The translations under genes and the position numbers were made by a program. A stretch of 64,000 bases of DNA. It comes from Wurfbainia villosa (lineage: Eukaryota > Streptophyta > Magnoliopsida > Zingiberales > Zingiberaceae). Location: assembly GCA_025175895.1 (NCBI GenBank), contig CM046001.1, forward strand, positions 50,653,719 through 50,717,718, in the 5' to 3' direction. The notes below the pieces were generated by a model. That model had not been told where the DNA came from, searched no databases, and was given only the letters and a program-made list of their open reading frames with translations. This document shows positions 22,645 through 32,986 of this stretch, piece by piece (within the stretch, counting starts at the first letter, position 1; every line of letters begins with the position of its first letter).

Positions 22645-24860
22645 TGTTGGGTTTTCGGCACCGCGGCGTGTGTGTGTTCGATCACGTTTCGCAAACATGA
22701 ACACAACGGAAGCAATAAAAATAATAAATCTACATTTATTACAACACACACAACACACGCATGCATATTACAACAAGTGTAGACATAACCGTAAATTTAA
22801 ATTTGCAATAAAAGGAAATTTATCTACGTTATACCTTTCGTATGACGTGTAGTGGGAACGGCATCAACCGGAACGATCCTCGCTAGAATCGTCTCTATCC
22901 GTATCTACGCCGAGTTCCTTGGGATGACTTCGCTAAGCCACGAGCTTCGTCTTCGTACGGGTTACTAGCCTCGTGTTGAAGACGACGTGATCGAGAGATG
23001 ATCACGATCCGAATCCAAATTCGGATCCTAATACGAGTTCTCAAAACTCGCTTCTCCGGAGAGGTATTCGTCAACCAATTGACGAATCCTTCGTCCTCCA
23101 CCTCAGAGGATTACCGGAGATCGAATCCCCGGTAAGTTATCCGCTGTCGGAGCTCTAACCGTCGTCCAAACGACGCTCCGACGAGAGGAGAAGAAGCTGT
23201 CCAGAAAACTGGACAGCTTGATGGAGGAGTAGGCGTCGGCCAATACAAGGAAGCCAAGTGCTCACCTTTTCACCGAGGCCTAAGAAGATCACCGGAGGGT
23301 CGCCGGAGGGTTCACCGGCTGAAGCTTGGACGCCGGCAAGGAGCTGGACGGCGGCACAAGGAGCTGGGCGGCAAGCTTAGGGTTGGCGCCGAAAACTCCT
23401 TCAATGGGGTGGGCGGCAACTTTTGCTAGGGCTTGGATTAGGGCTTAATTATCCATTAAGCCCTCTTTTATAGAGAACTAATTCTCTTAATGGTTATTGG
23501 ATCATAACCATTAGGCCCGTTAACCCGCTCCATTAAGATAAGTTAAAATAAACCAAACCATGATGGTTTATTTTAAGTTAAAACGAACCAAACCAACTTT
23601 TGGTTCATTCGTTTAAAATAAACCAAACCCTTTGGTTTATTCTCCTCCATTGGATTAGAACCAAACCATTTTGGTTCATCCATTATATCTTCATAAGACT
23701 CGGCCCATCCACGCTTCCATTGCGACTGAAACGATTCATGCTCGCTTTATGTTTGGTCCAACCAAACCTTGTTTCTCTCGGTCTGAGAATCCCATTCTCA
23801 AGCTCGTTTTACATCCTTTGGATTACGCTCGTTGTGCGTGTGACCAAATAGGTTCTCGATTTATGTTGGCCGTCTATAATTAACCATTAATTATAGAACG
23901 ATCATGAGTGGCACCTAGTAGTACATCATGATCCCCAATTAACCGAAAAGATCAACGGTTGATCCAGAACTATTTCTGAAACCCTTCGGCAGCTCGAATG
24001 ATTCGTGCCCCATTCCCTTCACTCATCTTATACCCACTTGGTTCAGGACATGGTCTATAGTGTCAGTCCCCACTAGGCTGACTACGTCACACCTAGCCCA
24101 AGTATCATTTCCTCATCCTACGGATTCTAGTTACTACACATGTATCGAAGAGTACCTTACTCTTAACATGTAATGCTTTGGCCAAAGACTTTAGTAACAA
24201 TCCGACGAGAGGCCTTGGGTATACATCTCCTCGCAAGGAGTGGTGAATCCTTTATAGGTTATTCAAACACCTTCGATCACTTCGACTTATACCCAATCAT
24301 CCCGGGTCCACATCTCCTTAGAGATGTTTGCTTAAGATGTCAAAGCATAAGTCTCCATGATCAAGATGACTTGAATACCGCAAGTCAAAGGAACATCGCA
24401 CTTAAGCCACAGTAAGAACTTCATTGACATATCTATATATGCAGAGAACCATATGAAGTCTTACGGCTGGTCACTCCAATGAATTAGTTACCATAACTAG
24501 CATCCACGATTAACTCCGGACATCACTATGTCTCCAGCTAGTGAGAATCAGCTGCTTGGATACACCAAGGAGTATACCTCGTGCTAGTCTCGACAGAATT
24601 GATGGTGTCCAAATCCATCAATTCATCGACTAGGGATAATTCTGATACATCACAATTACACATGTTGAGATACTCACTAGTTGTGATCCAATCACAAATT
24701 CTCTCATGTTGTGAATCGTATCGTGGACATTCAGTAAATGAGTTTAAGATCCAATCAAATACATAAAACATGTATACTCAAATAGTGAATCTTCATTTAT
24801 CATATAAATGGTTCATACATAAGGCGATTGCCTTAGGACATCTCTCATATATTACTAACA
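22645..24860 (-). repeat. Element C 5' LTR
   Basis: The LTR is 2216 bp with TGTTGG and ACTAACA ends, long for a copia element but usual for the Angela/BARE group. A TATAAAA box is at 23466-23472 (minus). It is followed at 24861 by a second copy of the polypurine tract and RNase H end, so it is also the 3' LTR of a second, mostly missing copy. Confidence 0.88.
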
Positions 24861-24978
24861 GACTCCCACTTGGCCTAATGCCAATCGCTACGGTATCCAA
24901 TACCATTAGCTCGAACATGACCCTCAAACTTATTTTGAGGTAATGCCTTAGTCAAGGGATCCGCTAAGTTCCTTTCAG
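24861..24978 (-). repeat. Extra element C internal fragment (polypurine tract and RNase H end)
   Basis: 118 bp that repeat 17601-17718 nearly perfectly, from GACTCCCACTT through the codons for NLADPLTKALP. It ends abruptly against element D's RT at 24979. Read in the sense direction, D's RT frame enters this piece out of register by two bases, so the fusion is not a working chimeric pol. Confidence 0.85.
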
Positions 24979-25950
24979 GAGACTTCCTATCGCGCTCCTA
25001 TAGTACTTTAAGTCAATGGACTTACTTTCTAGGTCTTCTCCTATGTTAACATTAATCGCCATTGGGGTGTTTATTATCTTAGCGTCTTGCATTCCAAATC
25101 TTTTAATTCACTCCTTAGTGTATTTTTGTTGATATAGGTATATACCATCCTTAGTTTGTTTATTTTGTAAACCTAAAAAGAAACTTAACTCGCCTACCAA
25201 GTTCATTTCAAACTCACTTTCCATGAGTGAAACGAACTCGTTTAGTAAGGCTGAGTTAGAGGCTCCAAAAATTATATCGTCTACGTAAATTTGAGCTATG
25301 AATATTTCTTTACCTAAGGTTTTTACGAAGAGAGTTGGGTCAACTAAGCCTTGGTTAAACCCTTTTGACTTAAGATGGATTGAAAGTCTCTTGTACCAAG
25401 CTCGAGGAGCTTGTTTAAGTCCATAGAGAGCTTTCTTAAGTTTTAGAACATGGTTGGGTTTATCTAGATTTTCGAACCTGAGGGGTTGGCTAACATAAAC
25501 TTCTTCTTTAATGTATCCATTTAAGAATGCCGACTTAACATCCATTTGAAACAGCTTAAATCCTCGATGTGCGGCATAAGCTAGCAACATTCGAATGGAT
25601 TCGAGTCTAGCTACTGGGGCATAGGTTTCGTCGTAATCTAAGCCTTCGACTTGACTAAACCCTTTGGCGACTAACCTAGCCTTGTTTCTAACTACTTCAC
25701 CTTTATCATCAAGCTTATTTCGAAACACCCACCTTGTTCCAATTATCGTTTTGTCTTTAGGTGGTGGTACTAATTCCCACACTTCATTCCTAGTAAATTG
25801 AGCTAGCTCTTCTTGCATTGCAATAATCCAATCGGGATCAAGAAGATCTTGTTCAATTGATTTGGGTTCTATCTTTGAAATTAAGGAAATTTGACTAAGG
25901 TTCCTATAGGATGCTCTAGTTTGAACTCCTAGATTAGGATCTCCTATCAC
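24979..25950 (-). pseudogene. pol: Element D reverse transcriptase
   Basis: From 25950 the frame reads a short linker, QEELAQFTRNEVWELVPPP, KARLVAKGFSQVEGLDYDETYAPVA (two adjoining blocks), MDVKSAFLNGYI and YVDDIIFGASN, the SIRE-type catalytic block. A TGA after KYTKE (25108) interrupts it. The same frame then continues IKRFGMQDAKI and YYRSAIGSL until the junction with element C at 24979. Upstream, 25951-26288 is the integrase-RT linker, with Pro/Ser-rich repeats broken by frameshifts. Confidence 0.87.
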
Positions 25951-26288
25951 TTGATCGATAGGGTGGTTAGTCTGAATCCTAGATTGGGTTGGGTTTGTGT
26001 CACCTAATGCTTGATCAATGGGGTGACTTGGTTGAACATTAGTTTGGTTGAGTCATCTATCACTTGATCAATAGAGTGACTTGGTTGACTTAGGTTAGGA
26101 TTAACACTAGACCTGATCTCCGGATCAGAGTTAGGTCTAGTATGAATCGGCTCGCTAATTGGGGTTGCCGGGGGTTTTGTAGATTCATGTCCTTCATCAA
26201 ATACTACATTGATAGTCTCCTCGACTCTAAGGGTGTCGTGGTTATATACTCTATAAGCTCGACTTGTAGTCGAGTATCCTAGAAAGAT

Positions 26289-27086
26289 TCAGGTCGTGGT
26301 CTTGGATGTAAATTTCCCTAGGTAATCCTTAGTGTTTAGGATATGTACCTTACACCCAAATACCCTAAAGTACTTGATGTTAGGTATTTTATCGTGATAA
26401 ATCTCGTATGAGGTCTTAAGGTGCCTCTTTACCATAAGGATTCTATTTTGGACATAGCATGTCGTACTCACGGCTTCTGCCCAAAACCTATCGGGTAGGT
26501 CATATTCGTTCAACATGGTTCTAGCGGCTTCTTGTAGAGTTCGGTTTTTCCGCTCCACTAGGCCATTTTGTTGAGGGGTCCTAGGGCAAGAGAATTCATG
26601 GCGGTATCCATTTAGGTTACAGAAGTCGGTGAACCTTTGATTTTCGAATTCACCACCATGATCACTTCTAATTCTTTTAACCTTAAGGTTTTTTTGATTC
26701 TCGATTAATTTGAATAAATTGATTAATTGATCTAGGGTATCATTTTTATGTTTGATGAACCTAACCCAGGTAAACCTGGAGTAGTCGTCAATTATGACTA
26801 AGCAATATTGACTTTTATTGAGTGACTTGGCTCCATGTGAATCGAATAGATCCATATGCAGGAGCTCAAGTACACTTGAGGTTCGTTCTTGGTTAGTTAA
26901 CTTGTGTTGTGTCCTAGGTTGTTTTCCTTGTTGACAAGCATTACAGATTTTATTAACCAAATTGTTAAGGTTGGGTAAGCCTCTGACTAGGCCACTCTGA
27001 CTCATCTTGTGGACGAGTCTTAAAAGTGCGAGTGACCGAGTCGTCGGTGCCACAACCATGATTCCTCTTCCTGTGTCATAAGACAT
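26289..27086 (-). pseudogene. pol: Element D integrase
   Basis: The frame covers the second half of the HHCC region (LVHKMSQSGLVRGLPN, CNACQQGKQPR) and the full integrase core with aspartates in LHMDLFDSHG and IIDDYSRFTW and glutamate in NGLVERKNRTL. It extends to YFRVFGCKVHILN. The upstream half of the zinc motif (LWHRRLGHS) is in the neighbouring frame, so a frameshift falls near 27020-27060. Catalytic residues are kept. Integrase would process and join element cDNA ends. Confidence 0.87.
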
Positions 27087-27430
27087 TTGGCTGAGGATTT
27101 GATTAAGTTAATTGTATAAATGTTATTTGTCCTAGTTCCTTTGAGTATTGTTTTAGCTGTTTCATTTGTTTTAATTACACATTCATTTTCTAAAAATATG
27201 ACCTTATAATTATTGTCACATAATTGGCTTACGCTAAGCAGGTTATATTCAAAATTCTCTACAAGTAATACATTTTTAATAACAAAATTCGAGTTAAGCT
27301 CGATATCACCTGATTCGATGATTTTGAGCTTGCCGTTATTTCCAAAGGCTACCGATCCTTGTCGTTTGAATCGAAGCTTCGCGAATTTGAGTTGATCCCC
27401 GGTCATGTGTCGAGTATTGATCCTACACAC
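27020..27430 (-). pseudogene. pol: Element D protease C-terminal part and GAG-pre-integrase
   Basis: The frame starts near RINTRHMTGD and reads SVAFGNNGKLKI, NVLLVENFEYNLLSVSQLC and WLWHRRLGHS. Typical SIRE-group protease begins D-S-G-C-S-R-H-M-T-G. Here the catalytic D-S-G is replaced by I-N-T, and no protease-like sequence precedes it, since the spacer starts at once. Element A shows R-I-N-G-C at the same place, so loss of the Asp may be old in this family or the coding start may be reached by splicing. Confidence 0.7.
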
Positions 27431-28014
27431 AAGGTGGTTGGATTGGATGTTAGATTATTATATATATATATTTTAAAAAAAAATTGGTTGTAAGTTGTTA
27501 AACCTAGGTCATCTCACCAGAGTCTATATGATCAAGCATGTTATACTTATGTGTTCTTTGTGAGATGACTTCCAATTAAGTTGATTAAGTGCATTTATTT
27601 TTAAGTAATGTTAGATTTGGATTTGACCCTAGGCTTGTCAAGTTTACCTTTTCAAGATCATGGCTTCCAGGTCGTGGCGAGGCACAGGGGCTTTCTTTTA
27701 TCGGATCATCAACCACTTCCTTAGACAAAGCCATTTTCAAGAAAATGATGACTTGACTCACCTAAAATTATTTCCTCGTCTAACTAGTTATTTTTGAAAA
27801 GAGGCTCCCCGAGGCTCAATCTTTTCGAAGGATTTTAGTTGATTATTTGAAAAGAGGCTCCCCGAGGCTCAATCTTTTCGAAGGATTTTAGTTGGTTATT
27901 TGAAAAGAGGCTCCCCGAGGCTCAATCTTTTCGAAGGATTTTAGTTGGTTATTTACGTGTTCTAAGTGAGTTCACGAAAGAAAAAAAACAAAAATAAATC
28001 TAAGCATGCAATTT
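27431..28014 (-). other. Element D spacer between gag and protease
   Basis: 584 bp without a useful reading frame. Sense order: AT-rich start after the gag stop, a 53-bp tandem repeat (27954-27796), a segment shared with element E's leader (27730-27662), then an AT-rich end with a TA run near 27460. The sequence before the first protease codons ends TTGTGTGTAG, which resembles a plant 3' splice site. Element A has the same layout without the tandem repeat. Confidence 0.6.
27796..27954. repeat. Three copies of a 53-bp tandem repeat
   Basis: Units begin at 27796, 27849 and 27902 and are nearly identical. Each contains GAAAAGAGGCTCCCCGAGG and TCTTTTCGAAGGATTTTAG. GCCTC and GAGGC pair within the unit, so each copy can fold. 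The array is absent from element A's spacer, so it expanded in D's lineage. Confidence 0.85.
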
Positions 28015-29655
28015 CTAAGTTAAAACACAAACATGTTTTGTACTGGCTCCCCCTAGACCGTTGAATCGGTTCGGTCTATCCACATAGTGGATTTGGTCCT
28101 TGGGAACCCAGTACGAGTTGGATCCTAGAGTTGAAATCAAAGTGGTCTTAGGGACCCATGCTTGGACACATTTTTTATGTCTACTTACGATTGACATATA
28201 CGACTTATTGGTCGTGTTTGAGCTAAACCCTAGTCCGGCCTTGTTGTACACGGCCCTTTGCGATCCAAGTAGGAGGTCAAGTCCTTTGGATCCCAAAGTA
28301 AACCTTTCTAACGTATTCCTAAGATCTTCGACTTTACTTTTCAAGAGTGAGTTCTCAACTTCGAGTTTTTCAACCCGAGTTGAGTCCTTCTCTTGAACTC
28401 GACTAGTCGAAGAGGTTAGGGAGACCTCGTGTTTGAGGAGTTTAACTTCCTCAACCAGGGTCTCGACCTTGGACTCGGATTTAACTAATTTCATAGACAA
28501 AAACCTAACTGTATTATGCAAAGTATTAAATAAAGTTCGACTCACTTTAAGGGTATCTTTTGAACCGGATGCGTATCCGTGGCTTGACTTGAAGGTAGCT
28601 TCGTAGTCCGAGTCATCCTCAGGTTCTGACTCAAGTTCAGGTTCGGTCTCCGTGTCTGACTCAATTGATTTCGCCATGAAGACGTGGTCTTTGTCTTCTT
28701 CGGATGATGCTTCTTCCCATGTCGCGTTGAGGGCCTTCTTGTGCTTAGGTGCTTGGTGGTTGAGCTTGGGGCACTCAGACTTGATATGTCCAAACCTGTT
28801 ACACTCATAACACCTAATATTAGAACTTTTAGGCTTACCTTGGTTGGGTCGAGTCGTGGTTCGCTTTCGTCCCTTGGCTATCCTTCGAGCTAGGTTCATT
28901 AGTTCGGCAGTCAACTCCGGGTCAATTTCTTCTTCGAACTCGTCTTCCTCCTCGGTTGGTGGTGGCTTGCTTGTGATTTTCTTCTTCTTTGAACCTGCAA
29001 ACAAGGCTATACCTTTCTCGGGTTCCGAGTTAGACTGCTCATGAAGTTCAAAATCAGAAAAAAGTTCATCTAATCTAAGTTTAGAAAGGTCCTTGGAAAC
29101 CTTGTAGGCATCGACCATGGATGCCCACAAGGTAGTCCTCGGAAAAGAGTTTAGAACATACCTTATAAGGTCACGGTTTTCGACCTTTTTCCTGATTGCG
29201 TGTAGGTTGTTGACGATGTCCTGGACTCGGGCGTGAAGTTGCATCGCGGACTCGTGTTCCTGCATTTTTAGATTATATAATTTATTGAATAAGAGGTCGC
29301 GCTTACATACCTTGGCTTCATCGGTCCCTTCGTGTAGCTCCACTAGTTTTGTCCAAAGATCTTTTGCACTTATGAAGGGGCCGACGCGATTTAACTCCTC
29401 CTTGGACAAGCCGCATTAGAGGATTTGTGTTGCCTTGGCATCGGCTTCGACTTGTCGTTTTATTGCAACGGTCCATTGATCATAATCCAAGGAGTCACCC
29501 ACTTCATTAGTCGGAAGTGTGAAACCCGTTTGGATTATGATCCACATCTCGATTTGGGTTTTGAGAAAGCATTCCATCCGACCTTTCCAGTAACGGAAAT
29601 CATCTCCGTTGTAAAACGGAGGTCGGACGGTGCTAAAACCCTCGAGATGGGCCAT
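28015..29655 (-). CDS. gag: Element D gag (547 codons, one nonsense)
   Basis: Start ATG at 29655 (MAHLEGFSTVRPPF). The frame stays open except for one TAA at 29418-29416, where element A has CAA (Gln). Domains: N-terminal DUF4219-like and UBN2 gag (RYWKGRMECFL; GPFISAKDLWTKLVELHEG), acidic Ser/Glu segment, CCHC knuckle CYECNRFGHIKSEC, second acidic segment, coiled coil (KSESKVETLVEEVKLLKHEV; EKLEVENSLLKSKVEDLRN), then GSQRAVYNKAGLGF and repeated WVPK motifs, ending KHVCVLT. It forms virus-like particles in the family. The C-terminus and stop match element A's, so the stop is ancestral rather than decay. Confidence 0.9.
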
Positions 29656-30150
29656 TAGAACAAAAAAACAAGGAGACTAAAAAAAAGACCTAGCAATGAC
29701 AAAAACACACAAAAGTACCAAGACTTGCGTCTTGGATTAGTAGTGTGGGAAATAAAAAGAAACAAACGAAAAATAGAAAGTTAAGCAAAGAAATAAGAAA
29801 CTAAATAAAAAGTAAGTACTCACAACCTTCGATGTCCCCGAAAGGCTACTAAACGTTGATTTTTGAGGATGAAAACAACTTGTTACAGGGGGTAAACCCC
29901 AGTAAGAAGTGTAGATCTCTGCGAGGGCTTCGATTTGGTAGGTAGACCGTGTCGTGGGTCAACTTGTACGAAAAGTTATGCCCGTTTGACCGTCGGCTAC
30001 TCCAAAAGCGAATACTTGCAAAACAAAACCAAACGAAGAGTACCAAGACTTCGTCTTGGATTAGTAGTGCGGGAGGAAAATTTAAACGAACGAAAAACAA
30101 ATTTGTAAAAAATGTTAGATTGGTGGTTTCACCAAATCTTAGCAACCCCC
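29656..30150 (-). other. Element D leader
   Basis: Non-coding leader between primer-binding site and gag, related to A's leader (2226-2427): both include ACCAAGACT...CGTCTTGGATTAGTAGTG and end in TTAGCAACCCCCGGC. D's leader is longer and contains that block twice (about 29715 and 30043), suggesting an internal duplication of roughly 330 bp. Confidence 0.65.
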
Positions 30151-30163
30151 GGCTCTGATACCA
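30151..30163 (-). other. Primer-binding site of element D
   Basis: GGCTCTGATACCA on plus, sense TGGTATCAGAGCC, complementary to initiator tRNA-Met, two bases from the LTR at 30166. Confidence 0.9.
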
Positions 30164-30165
30164 AT

Positions 30166-31219
30166 TGTTGGATCGAAGCGGATCGCTAGAGGGGGGTGAA
30201 TAGCGATAAAAACTTTTCTTTTAAATCGTTCGATAGACAATTAAACGCAGCGGAAATGTAAATAAAAACTAAGTGAGACAAATAGTTTTTTTACTTGGTT
30301 CGTAGCCTTCGGCTACTACTCCAAGGCCCTAACGGTCCTAGACCGTGTACGGAGGGTAATTCACTAAAACACTCCTCCTCGTTGGAGGTAGGAGTTTTAC
30401 GATTACAAAAGCCTTCGAAGCAAAAAGATAGAGAGACAAACCCTCTCTTCTATTAAAGTAAAATGCAACGAAAAGCCTCGATTAAAAAGAATTGCAATAT
30501 TGAAAGCAATAACAAATTAAGATTATACCAACAACTAAACAAAAGAAACTTTAAGCTAGGGTTGTTGGCAGCACTTCGTTGTTGTAGAGTCAAGAGAGTT
30601 GCAGCGTAATGGAGGCTTTTGAGCACTTAGAATTGAGGATGAAACCCTAGGTTTGGCCCTCCTTTTATAGCCTTTAAGCCCCTCAACGAATGGGTCTTCA
30701 ACCAATCACAAATGGGCACAAAACTCCTTGAAAAATGGTGATAAAGCTTGACTCCTCGAGGCTGATTTTTGACCACCGGTTGAACTGACCGGTTGAACTG
30801 ATGGCCATGATTTTTTACTACAATAAAGAGTTAGCTCAAAATATAAGTGGATTCGACGGCCACTTGCCGTCCAATCTCAACATAGACCTTCCATGGGAAG
30901 TCTTGGGTCGGATCGTCGCCTAAGATCATCCCCGTAAAGAGGATACGACCTCTCTTATGCTCGCACACACGAGCTTACCTCGATACTTACGTGTCGCTTT
31001 TGCTTCCGGCCTTCCACTCAATTCCTTCGGCTCCCTCCGAAGTAACTCGAGTGTCGCCCGACCACCGCGGCTTCCTCCGGGTGTCGCTAGCCTTCAGCTC
31101 CAGCATTGAGACTTTTCTGCACACTTGATTTAGCTCGTGAGATAACAATATAAGCTTAACTTTATATCGTTTACTATAATCAAAACTTAGGTTCGACTTA
31201 GGTGCCCACTGCATCAACA
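30166..31219 (-). repeat. Element D 5' LTR
   Basis: 1054 bp with TGTTGGATCG at one end and CATCAACA at the other, related to A's LTR. It contains GCCTTCGGCTACTACTCC, the TATAAAA box at 30663-30669 and a CTCCTCCTCGTTGGAGG hairpin near 30374. Its outer end is next to element E's LTR remnant, with four unassigned bases between. Confidence 0.88.
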
Positions 31220-31223
31220 CACA

Positions 31224-31755
31224 TGTTGATTATTTTTCAATGCAATTGATTGCATTGAATGTGATAGGAGGTGAAAGGTTTTTTCAATCCTATAAAACAC
31301 TCCATGGGGTGGCCGGCCAAGGTGGGGGGAAGCTTGAGGCTTGGAGAGAGCTTGGTGGTGAGAGGCTTTGGTTGTGTGGCTTTTGTGAGTGTAGGCTAGC
31401 AAGAAGAGTGGTCTTCTTCTTCCTTTCTCTTTTTCCCTACCTTCCTCTCCTTTAGGGACTTCTCTAGCAAGAAGTAAAGGAGAGCTCTTCTAGTTTCTTT
31501 TGTGAGACAAGAGCTTGCTCGTGTGGTTACATATAGAGTCACGGACAATTGAACATGCTAAAAGATCCAACAAACCCAAGGAGAAGCGGGATTTAAAAGG
31601 GCACGCAACAAAGGTAATATTCTCCTATAAGATAGGTTTTTCTTTTAGAGAAATTTATTTTTTGTACGAGGTTTTCTTTTGCAAGGATCACTTAGAAGGG
31701 ATCCTATTTTTTCCGTTGCGTATATGCTATTTTGCATATAAAAAAAATCCCTACA
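31224..31755 (+). repeat. Element E 5' LTR, last 532 bp
   Basis: It matches 38341-38872 throughout. It includes the TATAAAA box at 31291-31297 (CAATCCTATAAAACACTCC) and ends AAAATCCCTACA at the primer-binding site. The first 1388 bp present in the 3' LTR are missing, cut at the junction with element D. Confidence 0.88.
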
Positions 31756-31756
31756 G

Positions 31757-31769
31757 TGGTATCAGAGCC
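31757..31769 (+). other. Primer-binding site of element E
   Basis: TGGTATCAGAGCC, complementary to initiator tRNA-Met, one base after the LTR end at 31755. Confidence 0.92.
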
Positions 31770-32986
31770 ACTTGCGAAAGATCGTATAAAAAAAATAGGT
31801 TTTCTCTATTTTATACATGATACAGAAGTAGCATAAATTTTATTATGAGTTGATAATTGCATTAGCAATTTTTCAAACATAATAAAATATCCGATGTCTT
31901 TTAAAAGTTAAAATTGACATGGTGCATGGTTATGGCCTTGTCCCAAAAAGTTTGTGAATGTGTGTGTTGTAATTCTTAATACGGCCTGCGTGTCGTGCCT
32001 TTCTCCTAAAATTCTTGTTGTAAAATTAGTTTTAGACTCGAATGTAACTCGAGTATTTCTCCTTTTGTAATATACAAAATAAAGATGGAGGGTCCATTGG
32101 AAGATGACGTTACAAGGAGGAAGTCAACAACACAAGACAACCAAAAGGAAGCACTTGGGAGAAGATGCTATCCCTAGGTTGACCAATCAATCTTTTCATT
32201 GGCTTGAGAAGATTGTAGAATAAGGGCCATAACCATGACATGCTTAGTTTAATATGTATGTGATGCATGTTAATTTAGCTTATATGTGATGTATGCTAAT
32301 ATGTATGTGATGCATGTTTAAGTTTATTTCTTAATAAGTCAAAAACGATATGCCTACCAAAGTTTGGTACTCACTACTTCCTCGATCATTTGTTGTTGGG
32401 TTTGCCAAAGCAAAGCAATGTATTTTATCTTGGAAGAGTGCGAGTGGACAATCGTGATGTCCCACTATCAAACTTGGTTAAGACTTAATTAAGTTTTTCT
32501 TAATTAATTAAGAAAGTAGAGGCATATATTAGCTTTGAACATAAGTTTTAAAAATTAGTTTTGTGTGATTTCCGAACATCAGCTTTGTCTTAGAAAGTGG
32601 TTGTTGCTCCGATATCAAAGAAGGCCTCTGTGCCTCGCCACGGCCTGGAAGCTGGTTTAGGAATAAGAACTAAACTAATCTAAACTTAACCAAAGCTATT
32701 AAAGAGTTACATCAGATGTAATTGGCAAAAGATTGCCTACCTAATCATACTACGTCTTGGGCGATTAGCCAAAGCTAACTCAAGATGAAGTATAATGTGG
32801 ATCTTTATCCCATATAAATTTATAGCTAAATAGAAGCTAATGATGTAAGCAAAATGTGTTTGCCTACATCAATGATTAGGTCATATCAAAGCTATGAGAA
32901 TTTAGTGGGAGCCTCATTTAATTAAAGGCCTAATTAAATGACTTAGGTATAATACTTAATTTTGCATTTTAATGTTGTAGATCACC
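31770..32986 (+). other. Element E leader
   Basis: About 1.2 kb of non-coding leader. It shares blocks with H's leader: TAACTCGAGT, the CTTGAGAAGAT block and three copies of a TATGTGATGCATG repeat at about 32247-32325. At 32582-32652 it holds a segment that H lacks at the matching place but that elements A and D carry between gag and protease. Confidence 0.7.
32582..32652 (+). repeat. Segment shared with SIRE-like spacers
   Basis: It runs from GCTTTGTCTTAGAAAGTGG through TGTGCCTCGCCACGG to CTGGAAGC. It aligns with the reverse complement of 244-313 (A) and 27662-27730 (D), in the sense orientation of all three elements. The core TGTGCCTCGCCACG is identical in all three. Confidence 0.75.

Larger units (their letters stand above)
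16180..24978 (-). mobile_element. Element C: Angela/BARE-like Ty1/copia retrotransposon plus extra internal fragment
   Basis: The element reads right to left: 5' LTR (24860-22645), primer-binding site, leader, gag, protease, integrase, RT, RNase H, polypurine tract and 3' LTR (17600-16180, incomplete). The gag start (LRSILDSNKLTGPNFLD) is the BARE/Angela type. The matching LTR segments are almost the same length (1421 and 1422 bp) and differ at few positions, so the insertion is fairly young. Beyond the 5' LTR, 24861-24978 repeats the polypurine tract and RNase H tail, so this LTR is flanked by internal sequence on both sides. The element is inactive because of stops in gag, protease and RNase H. 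Confidence 0.88.
24979..31219 (-). mobile_element. Element D: SIRE/Maximus-like Ty1/copia retrotransposon, 3' truncated
   Basis: Sense direction is right to left: 5' LTR, primer-binding site, leader, gag, spacer, protease, integrase and RT. It breaks at 24979 before RNase H, so RNase H and the 3' LTR are missing. Family membership rests on the RT motif YVDDIIFGAS and on the large coiled-coil gag, both usual for the SIRE group. Gag is nearly intact (one nonsense codon); pol has frameshifts. The 5' LTR touches a truncated LTR of element E. Confidence 0.88.

Noticed and set aside
25108..25950. Reverse transcriptase as part of a retron, group II intron or other defence system
   Set aside because: The domain order, the YVDD context and the neighbouring gag, integrase and LTRs are those of Ty1/copia elements. 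The same holds for all RT frames in the window.
31757..31769. tRNA-like sequence at the primer-binding sites
   Set aside because: Only the 13-nt complement of a tRNA 3' end is present. No tRNA body, box A or box B surrounds any of the sites.
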